From the NCBI RefSeq assembly GCF_023156505.1, contig NZ_JALNMJ010000032.1, forward strand, positions 1 through 51,219: a stretch of DNA of 51,219 nt. The letters run 5' to 3'. Positions within the stretch are counted from its first letter, which is position 1; every line of letters starts with the position of its first letter. Positions 42,425-51,113 of the stretch are shown in pieces. The notes beneath the pieces are model-generated. The model saw only the letters and a list, made by a program, of their open reading frames with translations, made no database searches and was not told where the DNA came from. The position numbers were made by a program, and so were the translations under genes. The stretch is from Roseibium sediminicola (lineage in GTDB: Bacteria > Pseudomonadota > Alphaproteobacteria > Rhizobiales > Stappiaceae).

Positions 42425-44209
42425 CTACTGCCCGGCTGCCGGACGGTTGCCGCCCGTCTGTTGGGCCTGACCGAGGCTGGCGCCGAGCAACGCCGCCGCA
42501 CCGGCAAAGCCGCTGTCGCCGCCGACCACCGTGTTGGGCACCAGCTTGCCGACCAGGCCGACCAGCTCAGGCTTGCGCTCCAGGGAGGTCAGCAGTTTTT
42601 CGAGCGCCTGAAGCAGTGCAACCCGGTCCTGGCCGAGCACGTCGACCTGGGCGCGTTGGCCGCGGGCGAGCTCCTCCAGATACTGGCGTTCCGCACGGCC
42701 AAGGGCGGCGCGTTCCTGCTCGCGCTGATTGGCCACCTGCACGGCAATCTGCGCTTCGACGAGACGCGGCTGCTCATCGGCTGTGGAGCGGGCCTGCTCG
42801 GTCTCGATGCGTTTCTGTTGGGCGTCGGTCTCACGCTCATAGGCCGTGGACAGCTGGTCGGCGAGCTGCACGCGCAGGCGCGAGACCAGCAATTCCGGGG
42901 GGATGGCCGGTTCACCCAGGCGGATTTCCCGGATGTTGACGCCCGCCTTGTTGCCTTCCACCTTGATTTGCTGCTCGATGGTCTGTTCGATCGCGTCCCG
43001 GTTTTCGATGAGATCGAGCACGCGGGTGGGGCGAACGGTATAGGATGGCGGCTGCACCAGAGTGCCGTCCGATTCTCGATCCTGCACCCGGATCGAGGCA
43101 CCGGCGACGTTGCGCACGATCGAGCGGATCGCCGGGGTCAGGATGCGGTTCTCGATTTCACCGAGACCGCCAACGGAGCCGACGACAACCGGGGCATTGT
43201 CCGGATCGACCTGGACCAGGGCACGCAGTTCCAGCGGAATGTCCCAGCCCTCGACCTTGACATAGACCGCCCGGTCGGCGGCGTCGCCCGGGATCTGTTC
43301 CTGCACGGAGCGCTCGTTCTGCTGGATGTTGCCCTGCTGGTCGACGGAGAGGTCGATGATGCGTTTGGTGTAGCCGCCCTTGTATTCCCAGGTCTGGACG
43401 CGGGTGTCGACGAGGGTCACCTCATAGGCTTGCCGGTTCAGGTAATAGGCGCCGGGGAACAGCGGTTCCTTCCAGATCCCAACGCAGCCGCGCGGCACCA
43501 GTGGCACGGTCAGGGCATCCCGGGAAGCGGTGGAAGCCGAGACTTCTTCCTCGACACAGTTGATGCCGGGCTGACTGACGTTCGATTTGACCACGCCGAC
43601 ATGACCGGCGGGAATGACGGTGGCCCCGGTGTTTTCATCGAGGCGGACATCGAACAGGTAACGGTTGAGGCGGTACTGGCCGGGTTTCAGCACGGTTTCC
43701 TGTGGTCCCCGCAGTCCGCCATTGGTCAGAAACGTGGCCGCGTTCAACATTTCACCGACTTTCTCGTCGGATATCGCGGGGGCCATGAACATGCCCGACG
43801 GCATGGCATCTCCGTCCAGTGCCGTGAGCTGGCCGTAATAGCCTTCGGGAATGGTGATGACGTCCCATTCCTCGAAATCGTAAAGCACACGTACCAGCGG
43901 AATGAAATGGAAGCCCGGCCCCAGGATCTGGGCCTGCGGACCTTTCTCGCCATCAAGGGCGATGATGCGGCCCGCCGGCAGTTCCTTGAACGCGTAGATC
44001 CGCTTCAGATGGCCAACCTGATTGGCATCGACGAAGATGAAAGACGTGGACAGCAGCATGAACGCGCCGACCGCGATCAGGACGATGCCCATGATGCGGC
44101 TGGAGAAGACTTTCATGAGCCGGTGCCCGCCGGCCGGCGCGCCGGTCCGGCGCAACACCACTGCCGCCCCCAGAACAATCGCCACAATTCCGATGACCAC
44201 ACCCAGCAT
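42425..44209 (-). CDS. SPFH/flotillin-like membrane protein
   Basis: The 594-residue product has two N-terminal hydrophobic segments (MLGVVIGIVAIVLGAAVVL and IMGIVLIAVGAFMLLSTSFI). A long SPFH/band 7 region follows (VDANQVGHLKRIYAF, GPGFHFIPLVRVLYDFEEWD, IPAGHVGVVKSN, VYVKVEGWDIPLELRALV, IRSIVRNVAGASIRVQ), then an Ala/Glu/Gln/Arg-rich coiled coil (QQKRIETEQARSTADEQPRL) and a Gly/Ala-rich tail. Such proteins oligomerise on membranes and organise microdomains. GAGG is seven bases before the ATG at 44209. Monocistronic as far as seen; divergent from the aminotransferase gene. Confidence 0.9.
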   Translation of the reverse strand: MLGVVIGIVAIVLGAAVVLRRTGAPAGGHRLMKVFSSRIMGIVLIAVGAFMLLSTSFIFVDANQVGHLKRIYAFKELPAGRIIALDGEKGPQAQILGPGFHFIPLVRVLYDFEEWDVITIPEGYYGQLTALDGDAMPSGMFMAPAISDEKVGEMLNAATFLTNGGLRGPQETVLKPGQYRLNRYLFDVRLDENTGATVIPAGHVGVVKSNVSQPGINCVEEEVSASTASRDALTVPLVPRGCVGIWKEPLFPGAYYLNRQAYEVTLVDTRVQTWEYKGGYTKRIIDLSVDQQGNIQQNERSVQEQIPGDAADRAVYVKVEGWDIPLELRALVQVDPDNAPVVVGSVGGLGEIENRILTPAIRSIVRNVAGASIRVQDRESDGTLVQPPSYTVRPTRVLDLIENRDAIEQTIEQQIKVEGNKAGVNIREIRLGEPAIPPELLVSRLRVQLADQLSTAYERETDAQQKRIETEQARSTADEQPRLVEAQIAVQVANQREQERAALGRAERQYLEELARGQRAQVDVLGQDRVALLQALEKLLTSLERKPELVGLVGKLVPNTVVGGDSGFAGAAALLGASLGQAQQTGGNRPAAGQ

Positions 44210-44378
44210 TGCGTGTCCTCCCGCGCGCTCCAATCAGGCATCATCTGATCGCTGCTGCGAGACAGAGTCAAACAATGCTTCCGCGAAAGGCCGGTTTTTA
44301 ACGCAGCGCGGTATGAAATTCGCTCGACGATACCCCGGCAGACGAATAGAACCGGACAAAAGACGTCCGGGAGGAACT

Positions 44379-45557
44379 ATGAAACCGACCAATCCGGTCT
44401 TTACCGGCATCGACACCACGGTTTTCGAGACCATGTCGCGCCTTGCCATGGCCCACGAAGCCGTGAATCTGGGGCAGGGGTTCCCGGATGTGGACGGTCC
44501 TGAAGACATCCGCCGCATCGCCGCAGACACCCTGATCGACGGGCCCAACCAGTATCCGCCGATGCTGGGCCTGCCGGCCCTGCGCCAGGCGGTGGCAGAA
44601 GCCAACCGGCGCTTCTATGGCCTTGAGGTCGACCCACACAGCGAAGTCATGGTGACGTCCGGCGCGACGGAAGCTCTGGCCGACTGCCTCTTCGCGCTGG
44701 TGTCTCCCGGCGACGAGGTGGTTCTGATCGAACCGCTCTATGACTGTTATCTGCCGCTGGTCAAACAGGCCGGCGGCATTCCGGTGCGCATGCGCGTGAC
44801 ACCGCCGGACTGGTCCCTGAACGAAGATGCCCTCAGAGCCACCTTTTCGGAGCGGACCAAGGCAATCCTGATCAACAATCCGATGAACCCGACCGCCAAG
44901 GTGTTTTCGGAACGCGAGCTTCAGCTGATTGCCGATCTTTGCCTGGAACACGACGCCTATGCGATCTGCGACGAAGTCTATGAGCATCTGGTGTTCGATG
45001 GTGCGCGGCACCGGCCGCTGATGTGTTTTGATGGCATGCGCGAACGCACGGTGCGGATCGGTTCGGCAGGCAAGACCTTTTCCCTGACCGGCTGGAAAGT
45101 GGGTTACATTAGCGGGCCTGCCGCGCTGATGGATCCGATCGCCAAGGCGCATCAATGGCTGACCTTCACCACACCGCCCAATCTGCAAAAGGCGGTGGCT
45201 TACGGCCTTGGCAAGGAGGACGGCTATTTTACCGGCCTGGCTGAAGACCTGATGGCAAAGCGCGACCGCATGGCTTCGGGGCTGGCACAGCTCGGCTTCT
45301 CGGTTCTGCCCTGCGCGGCGACCTATTTCCTGACCTGCGGCTTTGACGGCCTCGGCCTTGGCCGGACGGATGTCGAGGCATGCCGGACCCTGGTGACCCG
45401 GGCGGGCGTTGCCGCCGTGCCGGTGTCCGCCTTCTACGGCTCGGACGCGCCAACCGGCTACATCCGCTTCTGTTTTTGCAAGCAGGATGCGGTGATTGAC
45501 GAGGCGCTGGTGCGGCTCGGTGCATTTTTGACTGCGGCCCGGGCCGAATCCGCCTAG
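44379..45557 (+). CDS. Class I/II PLP-dependent aminotransferase
   Basis: The 392-residue fold-type I aminotransferase has NLGQGFPDVDGPEDI near the start, VTSGATEALADCLFAL, INNPMNPTAKVFSERE (substrate and PLP contacts), CDEVYEHLVF and the PLP-binding Lys232 in GSAGKTFSLTGWKVGY. A terminal Arg for the substrate carboxylate lies in GYIRFCFCK. The pattern is close to kynurenine/glutamine/methionine aminotransferases (YbdL-like), but the exact substrate is unknown. GGGAGGAACT precedes the ATG. The asparaginase gene follows after 37 nt, so both may act in amino acid catabolism. Confidence 0.92.
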   Translation: MKPTNPVFTGIDTTVFETMSRLAMAHEAVNLGQGFPDVDGPEDIRRIAADTLIDGPNQYPPMLGLPALRQAVAEANRRFYGLEVDPHSEVMVTSGATEALADCLFALVSPGDEVVLIEPLYDCYLPLVKQAGGIPVRMRVTPPDWSLNEDALRATFSERTKAILINNPMNPTAKVFSERELQLIADLCLEHDAYAICDEVYEHLVFDGARHRPLMCFDGMRERTVRIGSAGKTFSLTGWKVGYISGPAALMDPIAKAHQWLTFTTPPNLQKAVAYGLGKEDGYFTGLAEDLMAKRDRMASGLAQLGFSVLPCAATYFLTCGFDGLGLGRTDVEACRTLVTRAGVAAVPVSAFYGSDAPTGYIRFCFCKQDAVIDEALVRLGAFLTAARAESA

Positions 45558-45594
45558 CCTGACATCACGTGATCTCTTGAATATGAGAAACTAC

Positions 45595-46623
45595 ATGGAC
45601 AATCCGGCTCTGGTCGACGTCACCCGCGGTTCGGTCACAGAGAGCCTGCACCGCGGCAGCATCGCAATTGTCGATACGGCGGGCAAACTGGTCTGCGGCA
45701 TAGGCGATGTCGAAGCTCGTGTGTTTCCGCGTTCCGCCATCAAGGCGCTTCAAGCCCTGCCTCTGGTGGAATCCGGGGCGGCCGACGCCCTCGACCTGAC
45801 CGATGCCGAGCTGGCGCTGACCTGCGCCTCCCATAGCGGCGAAGTGGTCCACGCAAACGCGGCGCGTGTCATGCTGATGAAAGCGGGCCTCACCGAGGAT
45901 GACCTGGAATGCGGGCCGCAATGGCCGAAGCGCATGGAAGATGCGGCCAAACTGATCCTGGCCGACGAAACACCTTGCGGGCTGCACAACAATTGTTCGG
46001 GCAAACATGCAGGCTTTCTAGGCCTTGCCAGGGTGATGGGCGTCGATACCAGGGGCTATGTCGACCCCACACATCCCGTGCAGCGGGAGATCCGGCTGGT
46101 CATGGAACAATTGACCGGCGACACGCTGTCGGAAGATGTCTGCGGCACGGACGGCTGCTCCATTCCGACCTATGCAACCCCGATGGAAAGCTTCGCCCGC
46201 GCGTTTGCGGCCTTCTGTACCGGTGAGGGGCTCGAGCCCCTGCGGGCCGACGCGGCGCAGCGCCTCTACGATGCCTGCATCAATGAACCCTACATGGTCG
46301 CCGGCGCCGGCCGGTTCTGTACCAGGGTGATGGAAGGGTTCCGCGGCCGGGTCTTCGTCAAGACAGGGGCCGAGGGCGTTTTCTGCGGCGCTGTCCCGGA
46401 ACTCGGTTTCGGCATTGCGCTCAAATGCGACGACGGCGCGACACGCGCGGCCGAGGTGATGATGGCAACCGTTCTGGAAGCACTGCTGGAGCTGAATGAA
46501 GACGAGGCGGCTCTGCTGGACGGCCTGGTCAACCCGCCGGTCCTGACCCGGCGCGGCATCCAGGCCGGCCACATCCGCCCGCGTCAGGATTTCCTCGCCG
46601 CACTCAAGGCCGCGCTGCCCTAG
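45595..46623 (+). CDS. Asparaginase, Rhizobium etli type (class 3)
   Basis: Hydrolyses L-asparagine to aspartate and ammonia. The 342-residue product matches the thermolabile rhizobial class, not the E. coli types: VDVTRGSVTESLHRGSIAIV at the start, catalytic Ser-Lys pair in FPRSAIKALQALP, CASHSGE, Cys-rich HNNCSGKHAGFLGLA, DGCSIPTYATP and FVKTGAEGVFCGAVPELG. The ATG at 45595 is chosen because it gives the usual family N-terminus; an ATG at 45583 and a TTG at 45577 are alternatives. In line with the preceding aminotransferase gene. Cytosolic. Confidence 0.93.
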   Translation: MDNPALVDVTRGSVTESLHRGSIAIVDTAGKLVCGIGDVEARVFPRSAIKALQALPLVESGAADALDLTDAELALTCASHSGEVVHANAARVMLMKAGLTEDDLECGPQWPKRMEDAAKLILADETPCGLHNNCSGKHAGFLGLARVMGVDTRGYVDPTHPVQREIRLVMEQLTGDTLSEDVCGTDGCSIPTYATPMESFARAFAAFCTGEGLEPLRADAAQRLYDACINEPYMVAGAGRFCTRVMEGFRGRVFVKTGAEGVFCGAVPELGFGIALKCDDGATRAAEVMMATVLEALLELNEDEAALLDGLVNPPVLTRRGIQAGHIRPRQDFLAALKAALP

Positions 46624-46652
46624 GGCTATTTAATAAGTGCTCCACCCAACAA

Positions 46653-46758
46653 CGTCATCCTGAGGAGGACCGAAGGTCCGTCTCGAAGGATCGGCTGCTT
46701 GTTCAGAATCTGTTGCCCATCCTTCGAGACGCCGCTGTCGCGGCTCCTCAGGATGACG
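46653..46758. repeat. Dispersed inverted repeat, GTCATCCTGAGGA family, copy 2
   Basis: CGTCATCCTGAGGA at one end pairs with TCCTCAGGATGACG at the other; inner arms are GTCTCGAAGGAT / ATCCTTCGAGAC. Small internal hairpins are GGACC-GAA-GGTCC on the left and CCGC-TGT-CGCGG on the right. It lies between the asparaginase gene and the convergent GNAT gene. Confidence 0.9.
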
Positions 46759-46782
46759 ACATTGGGTGTGAATTGGTTTGGG

Positions 46783-47232
46783 TTAAAGATCTTTCTTCAT
46801 CAAGACCTTGTTACCGTTTCTTGATGTTTCACTCCAGCCGAGATGGCTGTAAAGCGCGACGTTGTCGGGCATGCCCACATGGGTTGCCAGATGCAGCTCG
46901 GTGGCGCCGCCGGCGCGCGCGTATCGTTCGAGATGTTCGATCAGAAGCCTGCCAAGACCCATGCCCTTGGCATCCGGATCGACGGCGATGTTCATCAGAT
47001 GAGCCGAGGTGCCGCTGAGAGACAGGATTGCGCAACCGGCAAGTTCGCCGTCGAGTTCGGCCACAAACACATGATGATCGCGAATGTCCTCGGCAAGACC
47101 GGCGGAGACGTCGGGCAAGTCCGGCAGGCGCGATTTTACCGGTTGATAGGCGCGGTCGATACAGGTTTTGAGCCTGTTCACGTCTTGCAAATTCGCCTTG
47201 CGGATGGCTGGTTGGGCGCTTGTTCTTGTCAT
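46783..47232 (-). CDS. GNAT-family N-acetyltransferase
   Basis: The 149-residue product has the standard GNAT core: IRKANLQDVNRLKTCIDRAY, VFVAELDGELAGCAILSL, the acetyl-CoA motif LMNIAVDPDAKGMGLGRLLI and the C-terminal NVALYSHLGW. The ATG at 47230-47232 is 12 bases from the divergent start of the dimethylargininase gene; an ATG 21 nt further upstream would overlap that gene. Substrate unknown; sharing a control region with dimethylargininase hints at modified amino acids or amines, but that is inference. Confidence 0.88.
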   Translation of the reverse strand: MTRTSAQPAIRKANLQDVNRLKTCIDRAYQPVKSRLPDLPDVSAGLAEDIRDHHVFVAELDGELAGCAILSLSGTSAHLMNIAVDPDAKGMGLGRLLIEHLERYARAGGATELHLATHVGMPDNVALYSHLGWSETSRNGNKVLMKKDL

Positions 47233-47244
47233 TGGAGTTGTCTC

Positions 47245-48051
47245 ATGGCGCATCGCCCCGGTCTGTCCTTCCGTTTCACCCATGCGATCACCCGCATTCC
47301 CGCCGACAGTGTCGCCAACGGGATCCGGGCGGTAGATGCCGGCGACCCGAGCGGTGAAAAATTCAGAGCAGAACATGGGCTTTACGTGACCGCCCTGCAA
47401 GAGGCCGGCCTCACCGTCGACGTGTTGCCGGCGCTGGAAGCCTTTCCGGACAGCTGCTTTGTCGAGGACCCGGCCTTCTGTTTGCCGGAAGGCGCAATTC
47501 AGCTGCGTCCTGGAACAGCGAGCCGCGAAGGCGAAGGTCGCGAGATCCGCGCCGCGCTCGACGCGCGCTTTCCGCAGGTCGTCGAATTACCGGGAACGGG
47601 CCATGTCGACGGCGGCGATGTGCTGATGCTCGACGATGTCATCCTGATCGGCCTGTCGGCGCGCACCGACCGGGAGGGCGCGGAAGCCTTTGCCAAGATC
47701 CTGGGCGAGTGGGGCTACAAGGCCGAGGTCTGCGAGACGCCGGAGGGAGTGCTGCATTTCAAGACCGCCTGTTCGACCCTTGGCGACAATGTCATCCTGG
47801 CCACCAAGGTGATGGCCGACAGCGGCTTTTTCGGCGACCGCAAGATCGTCCAGGTGGCCGAGGGCGAGGATTATGCGGCGAATGTCATCCGCGTGAACGA
47901 CGTGGTGCTGGTTCCGGAAGGCTATCCGAAGACGCTGGCCGCGATCGAGGCGGCCGGGTTCAAGACGGTGGTCCTGCCAACCCATGAGGCACGCAAGGTC
48001 GACGGCGGCCTGTCCTGCCTGTCCCTGCGGTTTGCGCTCAATGAGGCGTAA
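47245..48051 (+). CDS. Dimethylarginine dimethylaminohydrolase (dimethylargininase)
   Basis: The enzyme converts N-omega-methylated arginines to citrulline and methylamines. The 268-residue amidinotransferase-fold product has PDSCFVEDPAF (substrate Asp/Glu), the catalytic His in GTGHVDGGDVLML, LHFKTACSTLGDNVIL and the nucleophile Cys258 in KVDGGLSCLSLRF. Arginine deiminases are longer, which supports the dimethylargininase call. TGGAG is seven bases before the ATG and falls in the 12-bp gap to the divergent GNAT gene. Cytosolic. Confidence 0.92.
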   Translation: MAHRPGLSFRFTHAITRIPADSVANGIRAVDAGDPSGEKFRAEHGLYVTALQEAGLTVDVLPALEAFPDSCFVEDPAFCLPEGAIQLRPGTASREGEGREIRAALDARFPQVVELPGTGHVDGGDVLMLDDVILIGLSARTDREGAEAFAKILGEWGYKAEVCETPEGVLHFKTACSTLGDNVILATKVMADSGFFGDRKIVQVAEGEDYAANVIRVNDVVLVPEGYPKTLAAIEAAGFKTVVLPTHEARKVDGGLSCLSLRFALNEA

Positions 48052-48065
48052 AACTTAAAAGACAA

Positions 48066-48171
48066 CGTCATCCTGAGGAAGCGCGAAAGCGCTGTCTCGA
48101 AGGATGGGCCACTTGCTCCAGTGTGCAACGGGTCCTTCGAGACGGACCTTCCGGTCCTCCTTAGGATGACG
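48066..48171. repeat. Dispersed inverted repeat, GTCATCCTGAGGA family, copy 3
   Basis: Ends are CGTCATCCTGAGGA and TCCTTAGGATGACG (one mismatch); inner arms are GTCTCGAAGGA / TCCTTCGAGAC. Internal hairpins are AGCGC-GAA-AGCGCT on the left and GGACC-TTCC-GGTCC on the right; the latter sequence is the same stem as the left hairpin of copy 2. Confidence 0.9.
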
Positions 48172-48218
48172 ACGGAAATTGCGGCGGGTATCGTGTGACG
48201 AGGCGCTTCAACGGCGCC

Positions 48219-49589
48219 TCAGCCGGCCACCTGGTTGCCGTGCACCGTCAGGTTGGAGAACTCGGAGACGTTGTTGAGTTCACCGGTGGCTTTCTCCAGC
48301 CACCTGTAGCCGTTGATGCCGCCGTTTCTTGAGCCCTGGACGATGTTTCCGGTGATCACCGCCGACCCTGCGCCATCGACCACGGTGACGGCAATGCCGG
48401 TGCCGCAGTCGCGGATGACGTTTTGCGCAGCGGCGACGTTGCGCATGTACGGACCCCAGCCGAGCATTATGCCGAATTTCGGTGCGCCCTCGACCACGTT
48501 GCCGGTGAGCGTCGTGTCGGCCTCAACGGCAATGCCGATGCCGAAGCCAGCGACTTCCGGCGGGTAGGGGCCGTCCTTGGTGATGTTGCGGATCAGATTG
48601 CCGGAACAGACCGCCATCCGGCCGCCATCCATGAAATTGGCGATGGAAATACCGATGGTGCCGCCGTCGACGATGTTGTTCGAGATCACCGCGCCCTGGA
48701 AGCCGAATTCGGAATAGATCGCGGTCTCGCCGGATCTGAGGCACGAATTGCCGATGATCTGGACATTTGAACCGGCATTGGAGCGGATCGCGGAAAAGGC
48801 GCAGTCGGCGACCCGGTTGTTCGAGACCATGACGCCATGGGCGCGGAAGACATTGATGCCGTTGCCGAACTGGCCGGTGCCGCCAAAGCGGGCGCCGATG
48901 CGTTCGACCCGGTTGCCGGAGACGATGGTGCCGTCCTCGCCCTCGCGCCAGCGATGCACCCAGATGCCGCCATTGGCGCAGTCGGTGACCGTGTTGCCGA
49001 CGATGGCAAGGCCGGTGGCCTCATTGGAACGCAGGCCCGCTTCGGCGGCGCCTGAAATGGTGCAGTTCTCCACCCGGCCGGAGCAGCGGTCCATCAGGAG
49101 GCCCATCTTGGAGGAGCCGGTAATCTCGCAATTGTCGAGGGTGACGTCCTTGCAGCCGATGAAATGCAGAAGACCTTCGGTGAAATCGCCGATGGAGCGG
49201 TTGGCGCCGTCAAAGGTGACGCCAGTCAGACCGACATCGGAAACGCCTTCGGCGCGGATCAGCTGGCCGCCGCCGCCCTGATAGACCAGCCGGGTTCGTC
49301 CCGGCACGCCGACAATCAGGGTGCCCGACGGCAGGCGCAGGTTGGCGACCGGGTAGGTGCCTGCAGGCAGGAACAGGGCGCGGCCGCGTTCCACAGCGCG
49401 GTTGACGGCGTTCTGGAACTGGGCGGTCTGGTCATTGGCCGCGTTTGGCAGAAGGCCGAGATCTTCTGAATCGATCGACCCGCGCAGGTCGGCGATCTTC
49501 ATTTGAGCCGATGCGGCTGTCCCGGAAAGGCACAGAGCTGTCCCGGCAAGAAACGTGCGGCGGTTCAGTTTCGGCGAAAAACGTGTCAT
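48219..49589 (-). CDS. Tat-exported beta-helix repeat protein (TIGR03808-like)
   Basis: The 456-residue product starts with a twin-arginine signal (KLNRRTFLAGTALCLSGTAA). A pectate-lyase-like parallel beta-helix follows, with repeated right-handed turns of the type NGG-I-V-NRVxxxG (ITGSSKMGLLMDRCSGRVEN, VSGNRVERIGARFGG, VSNNRVADCAFSAIRSNAG, ISNNIVDGGTIGISI). This matches the uncharacterised twin-Arg repeat family TIGR03808. It is probably periplasmic or extracellular and could bind or cleave a polysaccharide, but no catalytic residues are assigned. The ATG at 49589 places the RR motif correctly; an upstream in-frame start would not. Confidence 0.88.
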   Translation of the reverse strand: MTRFSPKLNRRTFLAGTALCLSGTAASAQMKIADLRGSIDSEDLGLLPNAANDQTAQFQNAVNRAVERGRALFLPAGTYPVANLRLPSGTLIVGVPGRTRLVYQGGGGQLIRAEGVSDVGLTGVTFDGANRSIGDFTEGLLHFIGCKDVTLDNCEITGSSKMGLLMDRCSGRVENCTISGAAEAGLRSNEATGLAIVGNTVTDCANGGIWVHRWREGEDGTIVSGNRVERIGARFGGTGQFGNGINVFRAHGVMVSNNRVADCAFSAIRSNAGSNVQIIGNSCLRSGETAIYSEFGFQGAVISNNIVDGGTIGISIANFMDGGRMAVCSGNLIRNITKDGPYPPEVAGFGIGIAVEADTTLTGNVVEGAPKFGIMLGWGPYMRNVAAAQNVIRDCGTGIAVTVVDGAGSAVITGNIVQGSRNGGINGYRWLEKATGELNNVSEFSNLTVHGNQVAG

Positions 49590-49685
49590 CGGCCCAGCCA
49601 ATTGCTCAGAAGCGTCCCGGATCGGGATCGGGTTCGGTTGCTGGTCTGAACTTCGCAAGGGCCGTGCCGGTTGGACGCATAAAGG

Positions 49686-49717
49686 AAAACCGGCCGGGAA
49701 GATCCCGGCCGGCTTTT
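49686..49717. terminator. Bidirectional-type terminator after the YHS gene
   Basis: A 10-bp stem CCGGCCGGGA / TCCCGGCCGG with loop AGA is flanked by AAAA and TTTT. On the minus strand it ends the YHS gene, whose stop is at 49739. Confidence 0.82.
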
Positions 49718-49738
49718 CAGTTTCAGGCGTTCACGCAA

Positions 49739-50212
49739 TCACAGCTTGGACGGATCGGCGTCCCTCAGGTCGCCCCATTTTTCGTCGGCGGTGGAAACGA
49801 AGCCCGGGATGTCGCCGTTCCAACGTTCCTGAATGCTCTTGGAGAGGTTCAGGTAGAGTTTGCCGTCAACGATCTTCCAGAGATCCGGGTCGCCATCCAC
49901 CTTGACGCCCATGGCGGTGCCGAAGGCGCAGAAACCGCCATATTGCGGCAGGTATTTGTCCGGATTTTCCTTGAAGAGATCGCGGTTTTTTTCCGAAACG
50001 AAACGATAGGTGGCCCCGTTGTGTACCGCGGTGATTGTGAAGTCGCCGTCCTGCGGCTCGCCAGCGGTGAAGTAGGAGACCGGGTCGACGCCGCGCAGGG
50101 CCAGACCGGTGACCGTGGCATTGACGTCAAAGCCCGCTGCGAAGGCATTGGACACAAGTCCGGTGACGACAACAAGTGCGGCAAGGGACCCGCGGATCAG
50201 GTTTGCAAACAT
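49739..50212 (-). CDS. Secreted YHS-domain protein
   Basis: The 157-residue product has a signal peptide (GSLAALVVVTGLVSNAFA) and a YHS-type domain: GLALRGVDPVSYFTAGEPQ, YRFVSEKNRDLFKENPDKYL and PQYGGFCAFGTAMG. YHS domains often bind metals (the single Cys in GGFCAFG may take part). The rest (LYLNLSKSIQERWNGD) is typical of the exported YHS family. GGGAG precedes the ATG. It is divergent from a TetR gene with a shared inverted repeat, so it is probably repressed by that regulator. Role unknown. Confidence 0.9.
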   Translation of the reverse strand: MFANLIRGSLAALVVVTGLVSNAFAAGFDVNATVTGLALRGVDPVSYFTAGEPQDGDFTITAVHNGATYRFVSEKNRDLFKENPDKYLPQYGGFCAFGTAMGVKVDGDPDLWKIVDGKLYLNLSKSIQERWNGDIPGFVSTADEKWGDLRDADPSKL

Positions 50213-50277
50213 GTGTGAATTCTCCCTGAGGATTGATGCTGGCCGGTGGTGCGGATTGAAGCGTCTGCCTTTTTTCG

Positions 50278-50358
50278 GTACCATTTGGTTCCTAACTTGG
50301 CAAAAGTCGGTCCGTTCCTTCCGGTGATCTGGATATAGAGTTAGGAACCAATTGGTAC
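50278..50358. promoter_or_regulatory. 19-bp inverted repeat pair, probable TetR operators
   Basis: GTACCATTTGGTTCCTAAC (50278-50296) recurs as a reverse complement at 50340-50358 with one mismatch. Each arm contains a near or exact ACCAATTGGT palindrome, so each may bind one regulator dimer. The right arm overlaps the minus-strand promoter. Confidence 0.7.
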
Positions 50359-50360
50359 AA
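50332..50360 (-). promoter_or_regulatory. Candidate promoter of the YHS gene
   Basis: On the minus strand TTGTAC (50360-50355) and TATATC (50337-50332) are separated by exactly 17 bases. The operator arm at 50340-50358 fills the spacer and -35. Confidence 0.55.
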
Positions 50361-50418
50361 AACACATGCGCGTGAGAGCGGGGTGAGGATTTCGTGAGCT
50401 TGTCGGGAAAGGGACCAA

Positions 50419-50997
50419 ATGGCCAGACCGCGGGAGTTTGATCCGGACGTTGCCATGGAAAAGGCCATGGTGCTGTTCTGGGATGTCGGTTACGAGGAGG
50501 CGTCCCTGGCCGAGCTGCTCAGCGCCATGGAGATCACCAAGGGCTCCTTCTACAAGGCGTTCCGGGACAAGCAGTCGGTCTATCTCTTGGCACTTGACCG
50601 ATACAACGATCGCGTCATCAGCGGCACGGTGGCCTTTCTCGGCGATCCGTCGGCGGGGGCGGGCCGGGAGCGCATTCTCGGCCTGTTCAAGAAGGTTGCC
50701 GATGAGGTGCGGGCGAATGGTGACCGGCTGGGCTGTTTCCTCTGCAACGCGATGATCGACAGGGCGGCCGGGGGCGGCGAGGCCGAGAAGAAACTGCAGG
50801 TGATGACCCGCCGCCTGGAAGGCGGGTTCCGCCAGGCCCTTGTCGACGATGGGTTCGAAGAAGCCGATGCGAGAGCCAGCGCTAGAGGCCTGCTGTCCGC
50901 CTATTTCGGCCTGCGCGTTCTTGGCCGGGCCGGATTGTCGCGCGAGATGGCGGGCGATTGCCTCGGTCAGGTGGAGCGCCTGCTGCGTCGGGATTGA
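50419..50997 (+). CDS. TetR/AcrR-family transcriptional regulator
   Basis: The 192-residue product has an N-terminal TetR HTH (MARPREFDPDVAMEKAMVLF, SLAELLSAMEITKGSFYKAF) and a helical ligand domain ending RRLEGGFRQALVDDGFEEAD. Cys pairs in DRLGCFLCNAMID could be redox- or ligand-sensitive. AAAGGGA precedes the ATG. It is divergent from the YHS gene and probably represses both genes through the 19-bp repeats between them. The ligand is unknown. Confidence 0.93.
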   Translation: MARPREFDPDVAMEKAMVLFWDVGYEEASLAELLSAMEITKGSFYKAFRDKQSVYLLALDRYNDRVISGTVAFLGDPSAGAGRERILGLFKKVADEVRANGDRLGCFLCNAMIDRAAGGGEAEKKLQVMTRRLEGGFRQALVDDGFEEADARASARGLLSAYFGLRVLGRAGLSREMAGDCLGQVERLLRRD

Positions 50998-51040
50998 GGG
51001 CTCTTAAAACCGGTCCTGTAGGGCAGTCCTCAACATTCAT

Positions 51041-51113
51041 CGTCTTCCTGAGGAAGCGCGCGAGCGCTGTCTCGAAGGATGGGCGGCATCTTCTGAACAA
51101 GTGGCCGATCCTT
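51041..51113. repeat. Dispersed inverted repeat, GTCATCCTGAGGA family, truncated copy 4
   Basis: The left half (CGTCTTCCTGAGGA, hairpin AGCGC-GCG-AGCGCT, GTCTCGAAGGAT) is intact with one change. The right half stops after GATCCTT, so the copy is truncated. Past it, to the window end, no gene is seen. Confidence 0.75.

Noticed and set aside
42392..44248. A 618-codon plus-strand open frame across the SPFH gene
   Set aside because: Antisense to a clear SPFH protein; composition is typical of shadow frames.
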